Assembly: GCA_024640985.1 (NCBI GenBank)
Contig: JAHEDY010000004.1
Location: 28,555 to 92,554, forward strand
Reading direction: 5' to 3'
Length of the DNA: 64,000 bases
DNA from: Gammaproteobacteria bacterium
Lineage (GTDB): Bacteria > Pseudomonadota > Gammaproteobacteria > Pseudomonadales > Litorivicinaceae
Shown here: one piece after another, positions 20,343 through 29,808 of the stretch
Layout of the letters: the number at the start of each line of letters is the position of its first letter
Position numbering within the stretch: the stretch's first letter is position 1
Made by a program: the position numbers and the translations under genes
Notes under the pieces: generated by a model
Database searches by the model: none
What the model was told of the DNA's origin: nothing
Seen by the model: the letters and a program-made list of their open reading frames with translations, nothing else

Positions 20343-23300
20343 AAATCTCGAGAGCTTGGGGTGAGTTCCCCAAGCCAAGCGCTGGCATCTTGCAGGGTGT
20401 CAGCGATGATATGAACGACACCGTGAGACTCTTGAACCTTGCCTCTGACTTTGAGTAAGCGGCTTGCTAGGATCTGATGCCGAAAGGTTTCCACCAGTGA
20501 AGGCCAGACTAAACAATTAATCTGACCTTCTTCATCTTCAAGTGTAATAAACACCACTCCTGAGGCAGAGCCTGGTCGTTGACGCGTGGCAACAAGACCT
20601 GCCACCCAAATTCGAAGATCAGGATGTCTAGGGAGGCGGTTCAGTTCTGAAGAACGTCTGCATGTTTGAAATTCCGACTTGGTGCGCAAAAGACTCATTG
20701 GGTGAGCGTCCAGTGACAAGCCCGTTGTTCGGTAGTCGGCGACTAAGGTTTCTCCGAGCTGGGGGATTCTGGGCTTGAAGTCTTGGTCTGTTTGCACAGA
20801 TTGCTGAAACAACGGAAGCTGTGATTCCTGATCACCCAGTTGCCAAAAACTATCGAAACGATTGTCGGTGAGCGCTCGAAAGGCGTGTGCACTTGCCAAA
20901 GTCTCGAGTTCAGATGTCGACAGTTCGGTTCGAATACGAAAGTCATTCAAACTCTGGAACGGATGATGGCGTGCCTGAAGCAGTGTCTGAGCAGTCTTCA
21001 TGCTGAGACCTTTGATGAGATGGAATCCAAGACGAATACATGGTGAACCATCTAAGTCTTCAAGCGTTGATGACCATTCTGATGCATTGACATCAATTGG
21101 GCGGACAGTAATTCCATGGCGTTGAGCGTCTTGTAATAATTGTGAGGGTGTATAGAACCCCATCGGCTGCGCATTGAGAAGGCCGCAGTAAAATGCAGCC
21201 GGAAGATGACATTTAAGCCAAGCGGATAGATACACCAGTAATGCGAAACTGGCCGCATGTGACTCGGGAAATCCGTATTTACCAAAGCCTTCAATTTGAT
21301 GACAGAGTCGCTCAGCGAATTCCCGTGAGTGACCGCGTGCAAGCATCCCGTTCACGATTTTTTCGTGGAAATGAGAGAGCCCATGTCCGCCTTTCCAGGT
21401 TGCCATGGCGCGCCTGAGCGCGTCGGCTTCTCCAGCACTAAAACCTGCGGCAACCATGACCAGTTGAATCACTTGTTCCTGAAAAATTGGAACACCGAGT
21501 GTCCTATCCAAGACGGCACTGATCTCTTTTGGTTGTTGCTCTTTGGACTCAAGACCTTCTCGGCGTCTTAAGTAAGGGTGCACCATGTCACCTTGAATAG
21601 GACCCGGGCGAACGATGGCAACCTCAACAACAAGGTCATAATAAGTCCGTGGTTTTAATCGTGGCAGCATCGCCAACTGCGCACGAGATTCGACCTGAAA
21701 TACACCAATGGCGTCTCCTTTGCAGAGCATGTCATAGACGCTAGGGTCTTCTGGTGAAATATCTGCGATGGTGCGAGGAGGATGGTGGTATTGCCCTTGC
21801 GTTGGTTGGTAGCGGGCTTGGTAGTCACAAGCGAGCTCAAGACTTCCTCGAATTGCAGTCAGCATGCCGAGAGCGAGAACATCAACCTTTAATAGTCCGA
21901 GCGCGTCAATATCATCCTTATCCCACTGCATACAGGTTCGATCTTCCATGGCTGTATTTTCAATGGGACATAATTCCGATAGAGGCCCTTGCGAAATCAC
22001 AAAACCACCGACATGCTGAGTCAGATGTCTGGGAAACCCCAAAATTTCTGTGACCAATTCTGTCAGCAGTCGAATTTGTGGGCCTTGAGGGTTAATACCA
22101 AGTTCGGCAAAGCGATCCAGCATGGCATCTTTTTTGTCCCACCAAGCCAGACTTCCAGATAAGGCTTCGATTAAGTCCAACGGAAGGTTGAGCGCCTTGC
22201 CAACGTCCCGAATTGCGGAACGCTTTTTGTAGGTAATCACAGCAGCAGCTAACGCAGCTCGTTCTTTTGAATATTTTCGATAGATGTATTGAATGACTTC
22301 ATCTCGCCTGTGATGTTCAAAATCGACATCGATATCCGGTGGTTCATCCCGTTCTTTAGACACAAATCGTTCAAACAAGACGGAAACACGACTCGGATCG
22401 ACTTCGGTGATCAACAAGCAGTAACAGACGACAGAATTCGCCGCAGAACCACGCCCTTGGCACAAAATGCCCTGAGAGCGAGCAAAAGCCACAATATCGT
22501 GAACGGTCAAAAAGTAGCACGCGTAATTCATTTCCTGAATCAGTGACAACTCTTTTTCGATCAGTTGACTGATGTCTTGTGGGATCCCGTTTGGCCAGCG
22601 TTGGTTGGCACCTTCAAGAACCAGGTCTTTTAAAAAGAGATATTCATCTGAGTATTGTGGTGGGCAGATTTCTTTTGGGTATTCATAACGGAGATCGGCC
22701 AGAGAAAAATCAAAACGATCGAGAATATTGAGAGATTCGTGTAGCCAAGGTTTTGGGTAACGTTGCAAAAGCCCTTGATGATCCATCAGAGTTCGCTCAC
22801 TGGAGCGTTCCAGTTGATCAGCAATCTCGAGAATCGGAGCACCCAGACGAATGGCGGTTAACGTGTGCTGTAGTTTCAGGCGCTGTCGAACATGCATGAT
22901 GGGTCGCTGACTGGCGACAACAGGGAGGTTCCATTCGAATGCAGTCAAATCAATGCGTTCGGCGAATTCTGCTTGATGCCCTGATTCTGGAAGGTGTGCT
23001 GTGATCCATAAGCGCCCTCTGAATGCATAAGACAAACTTTCAAGCTGTGTTGTCCAATCCAGTGCCTGAGGGTTTGGGTGCCAGAGGCAAAGTAGAGTGT
23101 CTGTATGCCCAATGAAATCGCGTCGGGTTAGTTGATAAGAGCCTTTAGGAGATCGCCTACGCGCGAGTGAAATTAATTGACCAAGTTCGCCCCAGGCGTT
23201 GCGACTGGGTGCCAGGAGTGTCAGTTCGAGTTGATCGTCGAGCCGAAATCGTGCTCCATGAATCAGCGGAAGATTCAGTGTTTGAGATGCAAGATGGGCT

Positions 23301-23443
23301 CGCACAGCACCGGATACAGAGGCCTCGTCTGTGAGGCCCAATCCAGCATATCCCAGCGAGTGGGCGCGCATGACATATTCTTCTGGGTGCGACGCACCTG
23401 TCAGAAAAGTGAAATTCGATGTACAACACAGCTCCGCAAACAT
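20336..23443 (-). CDS. dnaE2: Error-prone DNA polymerase III alpha subunit DnaE2 (ImuC)
   Basis: SOS-induced translesion polymerase. 1035 residues, the DnaE2 size (replicative DnaE is ~1160). It starts MFAELCCTSNFTFLTGASHPEEYV, the DnaE2 PHP-domain signature. The palm motif GRGSAANSVVCYCLLITEVDP and the catalytic PPDIDVDFEHHRRDEVIQYIY are clear. An OB domain is at ~905-985. The partners imuA and imuB are not adjacent. A near-consensus LexA box covers the predicted -10 element and ends on the start codon, so the transcript is probably leaderless and SOS-controlled. Confidence 0.95.
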   Translation of the reverse strand: MFAELCCTSNFTFLTGASHPEEYVMRAHSLGYAGLGLTDEASVSGAVRAHLASQTLNLPLIHGARFRLDDQLELTLLAPSRNAWGELGQLISLARRRSPKGSYQLTRRDFIGHTDTLLCLWHPNPQALDWTTQLESLSYAFRGRLWITAHLPESGHQAEFAERIDLTAFEWNLPVVASQRPIMHVRQRLKLQHTLTAIRLGAPILEIADQLERSSERTLMDHQGLLQRYPKPWLHESLNILDRFDFSLADLRYEYPKEICPPQYSDEYLFLKDLVLEGANQRWPNGIPQDISQLIEKELSLIQEMNYACYFLTVHDIVAFARSQGILCQGRGSAANSVVCYCLLITEVDPSRVSVLFERFVSKERDEPPDIDVDFEHHRRDEVIQYIYRKYSKERAALAAAVITYKKRSAIRDVGKALNLPLDLIEALSGSLAWWDKKDAMLDRFAELGINPQGPQIRLLTELVTEILGFPRHLTQHVGGFVISQGPLSELCPIENTAMEDRTCMQWDKDDIDALGLLKVDVLALGMLTAIRGSLELACDYQARYQPTQGQYHHPPRTIADISPEDPSVYDMLCKGDAIGVFQVESRAQLAMLPRLKPRTYYDLVVEVAIVRPGPIQGDMVHPYLRRREGLESKEQQPKEISAVLDRTLGVPIFQEQVIQLVMVAAGFSAGEADALRRAMATWKGGHGLSHFHEKIVNGMLARGHSREFAERLCHQIEGFGKYGFPESHAASFALLVYLSAWLKCHLPAAFYCGLLNAQPMGFYTPSQLLQDAQRHGITVRPIDVNASEWSSTLEDLDGSPCIRLGFHLIKGLSMKTAQTLLQARHHPFQSLNDFRIRTELSTSELETLASAHAFRALTDNRFDSFWQLGDQESQLPLFQQSVQTDQDFKPRIPQLGETLVADYRTTGLSLDAHPMSLLRTKSEFQTCRRSSELNRLPRHPDLRIWVAGLVATRQRPGSASGVVFITLEDEEGQINCLVWPSLVETFRHQILASRLLKVRGKVQESHGVVHIIADTLQDASAWLGELTPSSRDFH

Positions 23444-23462
23444 ACTGTAATTATAGACAGTA
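23443..23462 (-). promoter_or_regulatory. LexA (SOS) box overlapping the dnaE2 promoter
   Basis: TACTGTAATTATAGACAGTA is the CTGT-N8-ACAG SOS operator, matching 17 of 20 positions of the E. coli consensus TACTG(TA)5CAGTA. On the minus strand it contains a perfect TATAAT (23450-23455). A weaker -35 ATGAGA (23473-23478) lies 17 bp away. LexA bound here would block RNA polymerase directly. Confidence 0.9.
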
Positions 23463-23494
23463 ATTGACGGACTCTCATAGCGAGTTTTTGCTGA

Positions 23495-23731
23495 TTACTT
23501 TTCCAATGCAGCCAGTCGTGTTTCAAGTTCAGCGAGTTTCGCTTCTGCTTTTGAAAGCTTTTCGATCTGTTTGTCATAGTCTTCACGGGTGACTACGTTG
23601 AGATCTTTTAAACCTTGAGCGATCAAATCCTCGACTTGTTGTTTGAACTGAGCTTGCATTTTGCGTGCAGGCTCAGGGAGTGCCTCGGAAATTTTTGTGG
23701 CGATATCATTAAATGCGTCACGATTCAGCAT
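23495..23731 (-). CDS. ubiK: Ubiquinone biosynthesis accessory factor UbiK (YqiC/BMFP family)
   Basis: 78-residue protein with an amphipathic N-terminal helix (DAFNDIATKISEALPEPARKM) and a C-terminal coiled-coil (DYDKQIEKLSKAEAKLAELETRLAALEK). This is the exact layout of UbiK, which forms trimers with UbiJ and helps late aerobic ubiquinone synthesis at the membrane. The ATG at 23731 has a GGAGG site; an upstream ATG at 23761 is in frame but adds ten unconserved residues. It is divergent from glnK, as in many gammaproteobacteria. Confidence 0.92.
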   Translation of the reverse strand: MLNRDAFNDIATKISEALPEPARKMQAQFKQQVEDLIAQGLKDLNVVTREDYDKQIEKLSKAEAKLAELETRLAALEK

Positions 23732-23800
23732 GGTCAGCCTCCTTTCGGTTGATGTGTTCATGATGCGGGCGATTCAAAAAAATTTCATCTGATTCAGTTC

Positions 23801-23857
23801 GCACTATTTTAGTGCTGCGAAAGTCGTTACAGTGCGTGGTGTGCGCAATTTCGGTGC
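23801..23857 (+). promoter_or_regulatory. Two NtrC-type enhancer sites upstream of glnK
   Basis: GCAC-N7-GTGC at 23801-23815 and the near-match GCGC-N7-GTGC at 23843-23857 fit the NtrC consensus GCACC-N5-GGTGC. Their centres are 42 bp apart, about four helical turns, so dimers would sit on the same face. They lie about 60-110 bp upstream of the sigma-54 promoter, the normal enhancer distance. Confidence 0.75.
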
Positions 23858-23912
23858 TTTCTGGGGGGTCTAAAACCCGCCAAAGCCCGCAATCTCCTGC
23901 GAAGTGATTGAT

Positions 23913-23928
23913 TGGCACGGTGTCTGCA
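23913..23928 (+). promoter_or_regulatory. Sigma-54 (RpoN) promoter of glnK-amtB
   Basis: TGGCAC-N5-CTGCA contains the invariant GG (23914-23915) and GC (23926-23927) with 10 bp between them, matching the -24/-12 consensus TGGCAC-N5-TTGCA closely. Predicted start is near 23938, leaving a leader of about 50 nt before glnK. Together with the NtrC sites upstream, this predicts activation under nitrogen limitation. Confidence 0.85.
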
Positions 23929-23962
23929 ATGACTCCCTCAGAGAGGTTTTTCCTCCCGTTAG

Positions 23963-24325
<363 letters not shown>

Positions 24326-24376
24326 GCGCAACAACAACACAACTCGATCAAAGACACACTTCGCAGGAGAGTCATT

Positions 24377-25645
24377 GTGAACGATTTAGCTACTGTGAGT
24401 GGCGATCTGGCCCAGTTGGCCTACGCCCTCGATACATTTTATTTTCTCTTATCCGGCGCATTAGTGATGTGGATGGCGGCAGGTTTCGCCATGCTCGAAG
24501 CTGGCCTTGTCCGCGCTAAAAATACCACCGAGATCCTAACCAAAAACGTTTTGCTTTACGCGATTGCGTGCGTGATGTATCTCATCATTGGGTACAACCT
24601 GATGTACATCAACGATTCCTGGAGTGGAGTCATCCCAGATCTTGGATTCTTGATTGGCGATGAAAATACAGCCGAAGCTGTTATCGCTGGAGGGGACGAT
24701 GCGCCCTATTATTCAGCGCGCTCTGATTTCTTCTTCCAAGTCGTCTTTGTTGCAACTGGCATGTCGATTATTTCAGGTGCCGTGGCTGAGCGGATGAAAT
24801 TGATCGCCTTCCTTTTGTTTGCGGTCATTTTTACCGGCTTTATTTATCCAATCCAAGGTTCGTGGAGTTGGGGCGGCGGCTTCTTGTCAGAGGCTGGCTT
24901 CAGCGACTTTGCAGGCTCGGGGATTGTCCACATGTGTGGAGCAACAGCAGCCTTAGCGGGTGTATTAGTACTGGGTGCACGTAAGGGTAAATACGGCCCG
25001 AACGGGGAAATCAATGCGATTCCAGGGGCAAATATGCCGCTGGCAACATTAGGCACCTTTATTTTATGGTTGGGCTGGTTTGGTTTCAACGGCGGCTCTG
25101 AATTGATGGTGTCCAATGTTGACGAATCCAACGCAGTGGCTCAGGTGTTCCTGAACACCAACATGGCTGCCGCGGGTGGAGCCATTGCTGCAGCCATCGT
25201 TGCGAAGCTTCTGTTCGGTAAAATGGATTTGTCGATGGCCCTGAATGGTGCGCTTGCGGGCTTAGTTGCTATCACCGCCGATCCGTTATCACCAACAGCA
25301 CAAATGGCGACTGTCATTGGCGCGATTGGTGGTGTTCTGGTTGTCTTCTCAATCCTGAGCTTAGACCGGTTGAAGATCGATGATCCTGTGGGCGCGATTT
25401 CTGTCCACGGCGTCGTTGGTATCTGGGGTCTGTTGGCGGTTCTTCTGTCAAACGGCGATGCAACCTTCGGCGGTCAAATCCTCGGTATTGTATCGATCTT
25501 CGCATTCACATTCGTCGCATCACTGGTGGTGTGGACGATTCTGAAGATGGTCATGGGTATCCGTGTGACCGAGGAAGAAGAATATCTGGGTCTCGATGTC
25601 GTCGATTGCGGTATCGAAGCCTACCCAGAATTCAAGCGTTCTTAA
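24377..25645 (+). CDS. amtB: Ammonium transporter AmtB
   Basis: Inner-membrane trimeric ammonium channel. 422 residues from a GTG with AGGAGA upstream, eleven predicted membrane helices. The twin histidines are in IVHMCGATAALAGVLVLG and SVHGVVGIWGLLAV. The hydrophobic gate region and the Amt signature (SGAVAERMK) are present. There is no long cleaved signal peptide. It is co-transcribed with glnK and ended by a strong terminator. Confidence 0.97.
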   Translation: MNDLATVSGDLAQLAYALDTFYFLLSGALVMWMAAGFAMLEAGLVRAKNTTEILTKNVLLYAIACVMYLIIGYNLMYINDSWSGVIPDLGFLIGDENTAEAVIAGGDDAPYYSARSDFFFQVVFVATGMSIISGAVAERMKLIAFLLFAVIFTGFIYPIQGSWSWGGGFLSEAGFSDFAGSGIVHMCGATAALAGVLVLGARKGKYGPNGEINAIPGANMPLATLGTFILWLGWFGFNGGSELMVSNVDESNAVAQVFLNTNMAAAGGAIAAAIVAKLLFGKMDLSMALNGALAGLVAITADPLSPTAQMATVIGAIGGVLVVFSILSLDRLKIDDPVGAISVHGVVGIWGLLAVLLSNGDATFGGQILGIVSIFAFTFVASLVVWTILKMVMGIRVTEEEEYLGLDVVDCGIEAYPEFKRS

Positions 25646-25669
25646 ATACCTCCCTCTGGGACAAGGTTG

Positions 25670-25693
25670 GGGCGGCTTTGCCGCCCTTTTTTT
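25670..25693 (+). terminator. Rho-independent terminator of glnK-amtB
   Basis: GGGCGGC (25670-25676) and GCCGCCC (25680-25686) form a perfect 7-bp GC stem with a TTT loop, followed directly by seven T residues. It lies 25 bp after the amtB stop. Confidence 0.92.
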
Positions 25694-25747
25694 ATTTCTG
25701 AATTTGCGTACACTCACCGATCCTAAAAACGATAAAGAGATGAAATT

Positions 25748-26707
25748 TTGCGCGCTGTATTTCTTGACTATCAATCCATGAAGCCTGATGAGCTAGATTT
25801 CGAAAAGCTCGCCGGTGCGACCACTGAATTTGTCACCCATGATGCAACTCCGCCGGACTCTATTGTCGATCGCATTCAGGGTTTTGAGGTTGTGATCTTG
25901 AATAAGGTCAAATTTCAACGTGCTCACTTTGAGGCTGCGCCTGAACTCAAACTCATCTTGGTCTCGGCGACCGGGACGGATAATGTCGATAAAGCGGCGG
26001 CAAAAGATCACGGAGTGGTGGTGTGCAATGTGACTGCCTATGGAACCCCGTCGGTTAGCCAACATACGCTGATGTTAATGCTTATGGTCGCTACACAAGC
26101 GGAGCGTTACCGTCATGACGTTCAAGCTGGTCGCTGGTCGGAAAGCCCGATGTTTTGTCTGATGGACTATCCCATTATTGATCTGGCAGGGCGGACACTT
26201 GGATTGATCGGGTATGGTGAACTGGGTCAGGCAGTTGGGCGACTTGCTGAAGCTTTTGGTATGCGCGTTTTGGTCATGGGACGTGAAGGCGTTGAATACA
26301 GCGATGGGTCTGAGCGAGTCAATTTCGACACATTGCTAGAGCAGTCTGATTTTATCAGCTTGCATGGGCTGTTGAATGAGCAAACTGCTCAAATGATGAA
26401 TCGCGATGCCTTCCAAAAAATGAAGCCGGGCTCGTTTCTGATTAATACCGCACGCGGTGGTCTCGTCGATGAGGATGCGCTATGTGATGCTCTGGAATCA
26501 GGGCAACTGGCTGGTGCTGGGCTTGATGTTGTCACAACGGAACCGCCGGCGGCAGATTCTCGGCTGTTGAACTGCAAGCATCCGAATTTGGTCATCACGC
26601 CACATTCCGCATGGGCAAGTCGTGAGTCACGTCAACGCATTGTGGACATTATGCAGGCGAACTTAGAGGCTTTTATCGAAGGTGCGCCGATGAATCGTGT
26701 GGCTTAA
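25748..26707 (+). CDS. D-2-hydroxyacid dehydrogenase (glycerate/hydroxypyruvate reductase type)
   Basis: NAD(P)H-dependent 2-hydroxyacid dehydrogenase, 319 residues. A TTG at 25748 gives the family start MRAVFLDYQS; the next Met is ten residues in. The Rossmann motif is GYGELGQAVGRLAEAFGM. The catalytic arginine is in INTARGGLVDE, the glutamate in DVVTTEPP and the histidine in ITPHSAWAS. Closest in style to HprA (hydroxypyruvate to D-glycerate), but the substrate cannot be fixed from sequence. Its last 35 nt overlap the convergent HAD gene. Confidence 0.9.
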   Translation: MRAVFLDYQSMKPDELDFEKLAGATTEFVTHDATPPDSIVDRIQGFEVVILNKVKFQRAHFEAAPELKLILVSATGTDNVDKAAAKDHGVVVCNVTAYGTPSVSQHTLMLMLMVATQAERYRHDVQAGRWSESPMFCLMDYPIIDLAGRTLGLIGYGELGQAVGRLAEAFGMRVLVMGREGVEYSDGSERVNFDTLLEQSDFISLHGLLNEQTAQMMNRDAFQKMKPGSFLINTARGGLVDEDALCDALESGQLAGAGLDVVTTEPPAADSRLLNCKHPNLVITPHSAWASRESRQRIVDIMQANLEAFIEGAPMNRVA

Positions 26708-27395
26708 GTAAGTCCACTAACTGCTCGAGGCGAGTAATGGTGTGATCTGCAGGTACCGCCTCCTCGGGTGTTCGCCTGTGTGTGTTGAACCAAACGGTCT
26801 TCATACCCACTTGGCTTGCTCCAATCACGTCATGCTCGACGTCATCACCGATGTGCAGACATTCATGAGCTTCAATGTTGAGGCGAGCGAGGGCTTCTTC
26901 GAACATCACCGGATCGGGTTTGGGTTTTGGGAAGTGCTGTGACTGTAGGGAAAATTGAAAATATTCACCCAGTGGCATGGCCATTAAGTCAGCGTTTCCA
27001 TTGGTGATCGCGGCTAGCGGATAAGCTTTGGACAGATGCGAGAGTGTTTCAACCGTTCCAGGGTAGGGCTTCACCTTCTGACGCTCCTCGTAAAAGACCC
27101 GAAAGCCCTCTCCGGCGAGCTCCTCTGCTTCGGTCTCAGTGGCCCCTTGATGTTGGAACCATCGAATCAGTGTTTGTCGGCGAACGACCGTAAGGTTATG
27201 CGCGATCTCTGGCTGTTCCTGAACAATTTGCTGTCGAATCCCACGGAATGTTTCCAAACTGAAGTCGGCCATCCAGGCAGCCGGTGTTAAGGCTCTCAAA
27301 TGTGCAGCCATCACATCTTCGGCATTTAAGATCGACAGATCGGTTTCCCAAAGGGTGTTGTCCAGATCAAATGTTAGCGCTCGGATGGATTTCAT
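26673..27395 (-). CDS. HAD-superfamily phosphatase, YigB-like
   Basis: Cytoplasmic HAD hydrolase, 240 residues. Motif I is TFDLDNTLWE, motif II ITNGN, and motif IV GDDVEHDVIGASQVGMKTVW. A helical cap is inserted between motifs I and II (~residues 15-105), a subclass I HAD. Position after xerC matches E. coli yigB, an FMN/sugar-phosphate phosphatase; the substrate here is inferred only. It overlaps xerC by 4 nt and hprA-like coding sequence by 35 nt on the opposite strand. Confidence 0.9.
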   Translation of the reverse strand: MKSIRALTFDLDNTLWETDLSILNAEDVMAAHLRALTPAAWMADFSLETFRGIRQQIVQEQPEIAHNLTVVRRQTLIRWFQHQGATETEAEELAGEGFRVFYEERQKVKPYPGTVETLSHLSKAYPLAAITNGNADLMAMPLGEYFQFSLQSQHFPKPKPDPVMFEEALARLNIEAHECLHIGDDVEHDVIGASQVGMKTVWFNTHRRTPEEAVPADHTITRLEQLVDLLKPHDSSAHLR

Positions 27396-28288
27396 GATTT
27401 GGTTTTCGCCCGCGGATGTGCGTTGTCATACACTTCAGCGAGATGCTGAAAATCGAGATGGGTGTAAATTTGTGTTGTTGACAGACTCTGGTGCCCCAAG
27501 AACTCCTGAATGGCTCTTAAATCTCCAGAGGACTCCAGAAGATGCGTCGCGGCTGAGTGCCTTAACGCATGCGGATGTACGTGTTGGTCAAGTCCCGCGG
27601 CTTGTGCTCGTGAATCAAGGCGTCGCTGCACGGTCCGAGGAGAGACGGCGATCCCCTTTTTGGTAATAAAGACCGAATCGCTTAGACCTTTATCCCAGTC
27701 TGCTCGAGCCTTGAGCCAGGCTGTGAGTGCGCCACGGGCTTTGTTTCCCACAGGAACAATTCGTTCTTTGTGACCTTTACCAAGCACTCTGAGTTCTTCG
27801 GGAATCCCTCGAACGTCTTTGAGTGTTAAGCCCAAGACTTCAGCTAATCGAAGCCCCGAGGAGTACAGCAATTCATACATAGCCTGATCCCGAATTGACT
27901 CTGGGTCATTGGGGTTGATCGGGCTATCGAGCAGACGTTGCATTGCATCTGGGCTTAGTACGTTCGGCAGGTGCTTTCCAGTTTTGGGTGCGCGGATGTC
28001 GGCGGCGGGATTGGCTTGGATCAGACGTTGGTTCACCGCTTCTTGAAGAAGGCCGCGGAGCGCAGATAATTTGCGGCTGATTGATCGTCCAGTGATTCGT
28101 TGTGAACTCAGTGCCCGTACCCAACCAATAATCGAGAGAGGATCAATTGCTGTTAATTCGATCTCTTCGCCCAAGAACTGGACAGCTTGTTTGAGATCGC
28201 GTGAATAGGCTTCGATGGTCTTCTCGCTTCGTCGCTGCGTCTGACGCATGCCGTCAAGATATGCTGCGACGAATGCGCTGAAGGTCAC
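27392..28288 (-). CDS. xerC: Site-specific tyrosine recombinase XerC
   Basis: With XerD, resolves chromosome dimers at dif. 298 residues, standard. N-terminal SAM-like core-binding domain (1-~85); catalytic domain with Arg in SSGLRLAEVLGL, Lys in VLGKGHKER, HALRHSAATHLL, and GHQSLSTTQIYTHLD ending with the nucleophilic Tyr. The neighbourhood dapF-DUF484-xerC-HAD is the conserved gammaproteobacterial one and identifies XerC rather than XerD or an integrase. Confidence 0.96.
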   Translation of the reverse strand: MTFSAFVAAYLDGMRQTQRRSEKTIEAYSRDLKQAVQFLGEEIELTAIDPLSIIGWVRALSSQRITGRSISRKLSALRGLLQEAVNQRLIQANPAADIRAPKTGKHLPNVLSPDAMQRLLDSPINPNDPESIRDQAMYELLYSSGLRLAEVLGLTLKDVRGIPEELRVLGKGHKERIVPVGNKARGALTAWLKARADWDKGLSDSVFITKKGIAVSPRTVQRRLDSRAQAAGLDQHVHPHALRHSAATHLLESSGDLRAIQEFLGHQSLSTTQIYTHLDFQHLAEVYDNAHPRAKTKS

Positions 28289-28291
28289 GAC

Positions 28292-28972
28292 TTACTGCGC
28301 CTGATCGAGAAGCCGAGGAAGAATCATCGCTAGCGCCTCGCCGATATGATCGAGAAATAGAGTGTCTTGATTGGATTGGAAGTGCGTGGCGTCCGGATGC
28401 CCAAGAGCCAGCACTCCGTAGGTATGTCCGCGGACCAGCGCAAGAGTTGCACAGCTTTCAACGGCCGATGAATCGTCACCAAAGAGTTGGTTTTTTCGAT
28501 CTGTGGTTAGACGGCCAATCCAAGGCTCTTTGTCTGAGACGGTCTGTGCAAGTTGTCCGCCATCTTCAAGTGACGCGGCTTTGATCGGCTGAATCATGGT
28601 CAAACTGTCTGGAACGTTGAATTGATCGGACAGCAGTAGTCTGACCACAGGAATGTCAAAACCACAGGCAAGCTTTTCATCAAGAACGACCGCCAGGTCA
28701 TCTAAATCCCGTGCATCAAGAAGAGACAACACCAGTGTTCGTGTCTTTTCGAACAGCACGCTGTTGATGCGTGCTGTTTCAATCATGTGGTCATTTTCTC
28801 GCTCGAGCTGTTGAATCTGCTCTCGGAGTTTCCTGAGCTGATATTCCACCAGCGAAATTGCCACACCGGATTCGGTTGGAATTTTTAGCTCACGCACCAG
28901 TATTGGATGTTGCTCGAAGAAATCGAGGTGGTCCTGCAAATAGGCTGCGATCTGGTCTGCTGTGATCGTCAC
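28292..28972 (-). CDS. DUF484 family protein (YigA-like, GAF-like fold)
   Basis: 226 residues, cytoplasmic. An N-terminal helix pair (AAYLQDHLDFFEQHPILVRELKIP) leads into a coiled-coil (~residues 45-75), then a GAF-like domain (~85-220, with FGDDSSAVESCATLALVR and GVLALGHPDATHF). DUF484 proteins sit between dapF and xerC across the class; their biochemical function is not established. It overlaps dapF by 4 nt and is 3 nt from xerC, so it belongs to the same operon. Confidence 0.92.
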   Translation of the reverse strand: MTITADQIAAYLQDHLDFFEQHPILVRELKIPTESGVAISLVEYQLRKLREQIQQLERENDHMIETARINSVLFEKTRTLVLSLLDARDLDDLAVVLDEKLACGFDIPVVRLLLSDQFNVPDSLTMIQPIKAASLEDGGQLAQTVSDKEPWIGRLTTDRKNQLFGDDSSAVESCATLALVRGHTYGVLALGHPDATHFQSNQDTLFLDHIGEALAMILPRLLDQAQ

Positions 28973-29808
28973 AACCGAAACTCTCCTTCAAATACGGATT
29001 CAGCAGGTCCGGTCATCATCAGATCGTGACCGATTCCTTGCCATTCAATCTGCAGGTTTCCGCCTCGAGTTGCAACACTGACTTGGCTGTCTAACTGCTC
29101 GAGTAACCGGACATAGGCCACTGCAGCACAAGCACCGGTCCCGCAGGCTAGTGTTTCACCGGCGCCTCGCTCGTAAACACGCAATCGAATTTCTGTTCGA
29201 GAGACGATTTCGACAAAGCCAACATTCACCGAATCTGGAAATTGAGGAAGCATCTGGACTGCTCGCCCAATGTCTTCAACGGCAATGGACTCGACCGAAT
29301 CGACGACGCAGACAGCATGAGGGTTTCCCATACTAATGAGTCCGAACTGCTTCTGGTCAAATGGGATGTCGAGAGCAACTGTTTGTGAAGCATCCGGTTC
29401 AGGTGGAGCTACATATGGCAGGGCTTTGGGATCGAAGACAGGTTGGCCCATGTTGACACGAACAAGACCGAGATCTGTGAACACAAGTTCGATCAATCCA
29501 CGTGCTGTATTCACGGTAATCACAGGCTTCGATGTCAGTTCTCGGTCGGTGACAAATTTGGCAAAGCAACGTGCCCCGTTTCCACAGTGTTCAACTTCGC
29601 CGCCGTCAGAATTGAAAATCCGATAGTCAAAATCAGCATCCGGTCTCGACGGTGGTTCGATCAGCAGCAGTTGGTCGAATCCAATGCCGGTATGGCGATT
29701 GGCTAGCTTTTGAATTTGGCTCGCACGCAGATTGACATGCTGGCTCACGGCATCAATCACGACGAAGTCATTACCGAGGCCGTGCATTTTTGTGAACTGA
29801 ACTCTCAT
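28969..29808 (-). CDS. dapF: Diaminopimelate epimerase
   Basis: Interconverts LL- and meso-diaminopimelate for lysine and peptidoglycan synthesis. 279 residues from the ATG at 29808, which overlaps the lysA stop as ATGA. The family start MRVQFTKMHGLGNDFVVID is clear. The two catalytic cysteines are in HCGNGARC and LACGTGACAA. It lies directly after lysA, the enzyme that uses its product. Confidence 0.98.
   Translation of the reverse strand: MRVQFTKMHGLGNDFVVIDAVSQHVNLRASQIQKLANRHTGIGFDQLLLIEPPSRPDADFDYRIFNSDGGEVEHCGNGARCFAKFVTDRELTSKPVITVNTARGLIELVFTDLGLVRVNMGQPVFDPKALPYVAPPEPDASQTVALDIPFDQKQFGLISMGNPHAVCVVDSVESIAVEDIGRAVQMLPQFPDSVNVGFVEIVSRTEIRLRVYERGAGETLACGTGACAAVAYVRLLEQLDSQVSVATRGGNLQIEWQGIGHDLMMTGPAESVFEGEFRL

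Noticed and set aside
27392..28288. Tyrosine recombinase as a sign of an integrated element
   Set aside because: The dapF-DUF484-xerC-HAD order is the conserved housekeeping one, so this is XerC and not a phage or island integrase.
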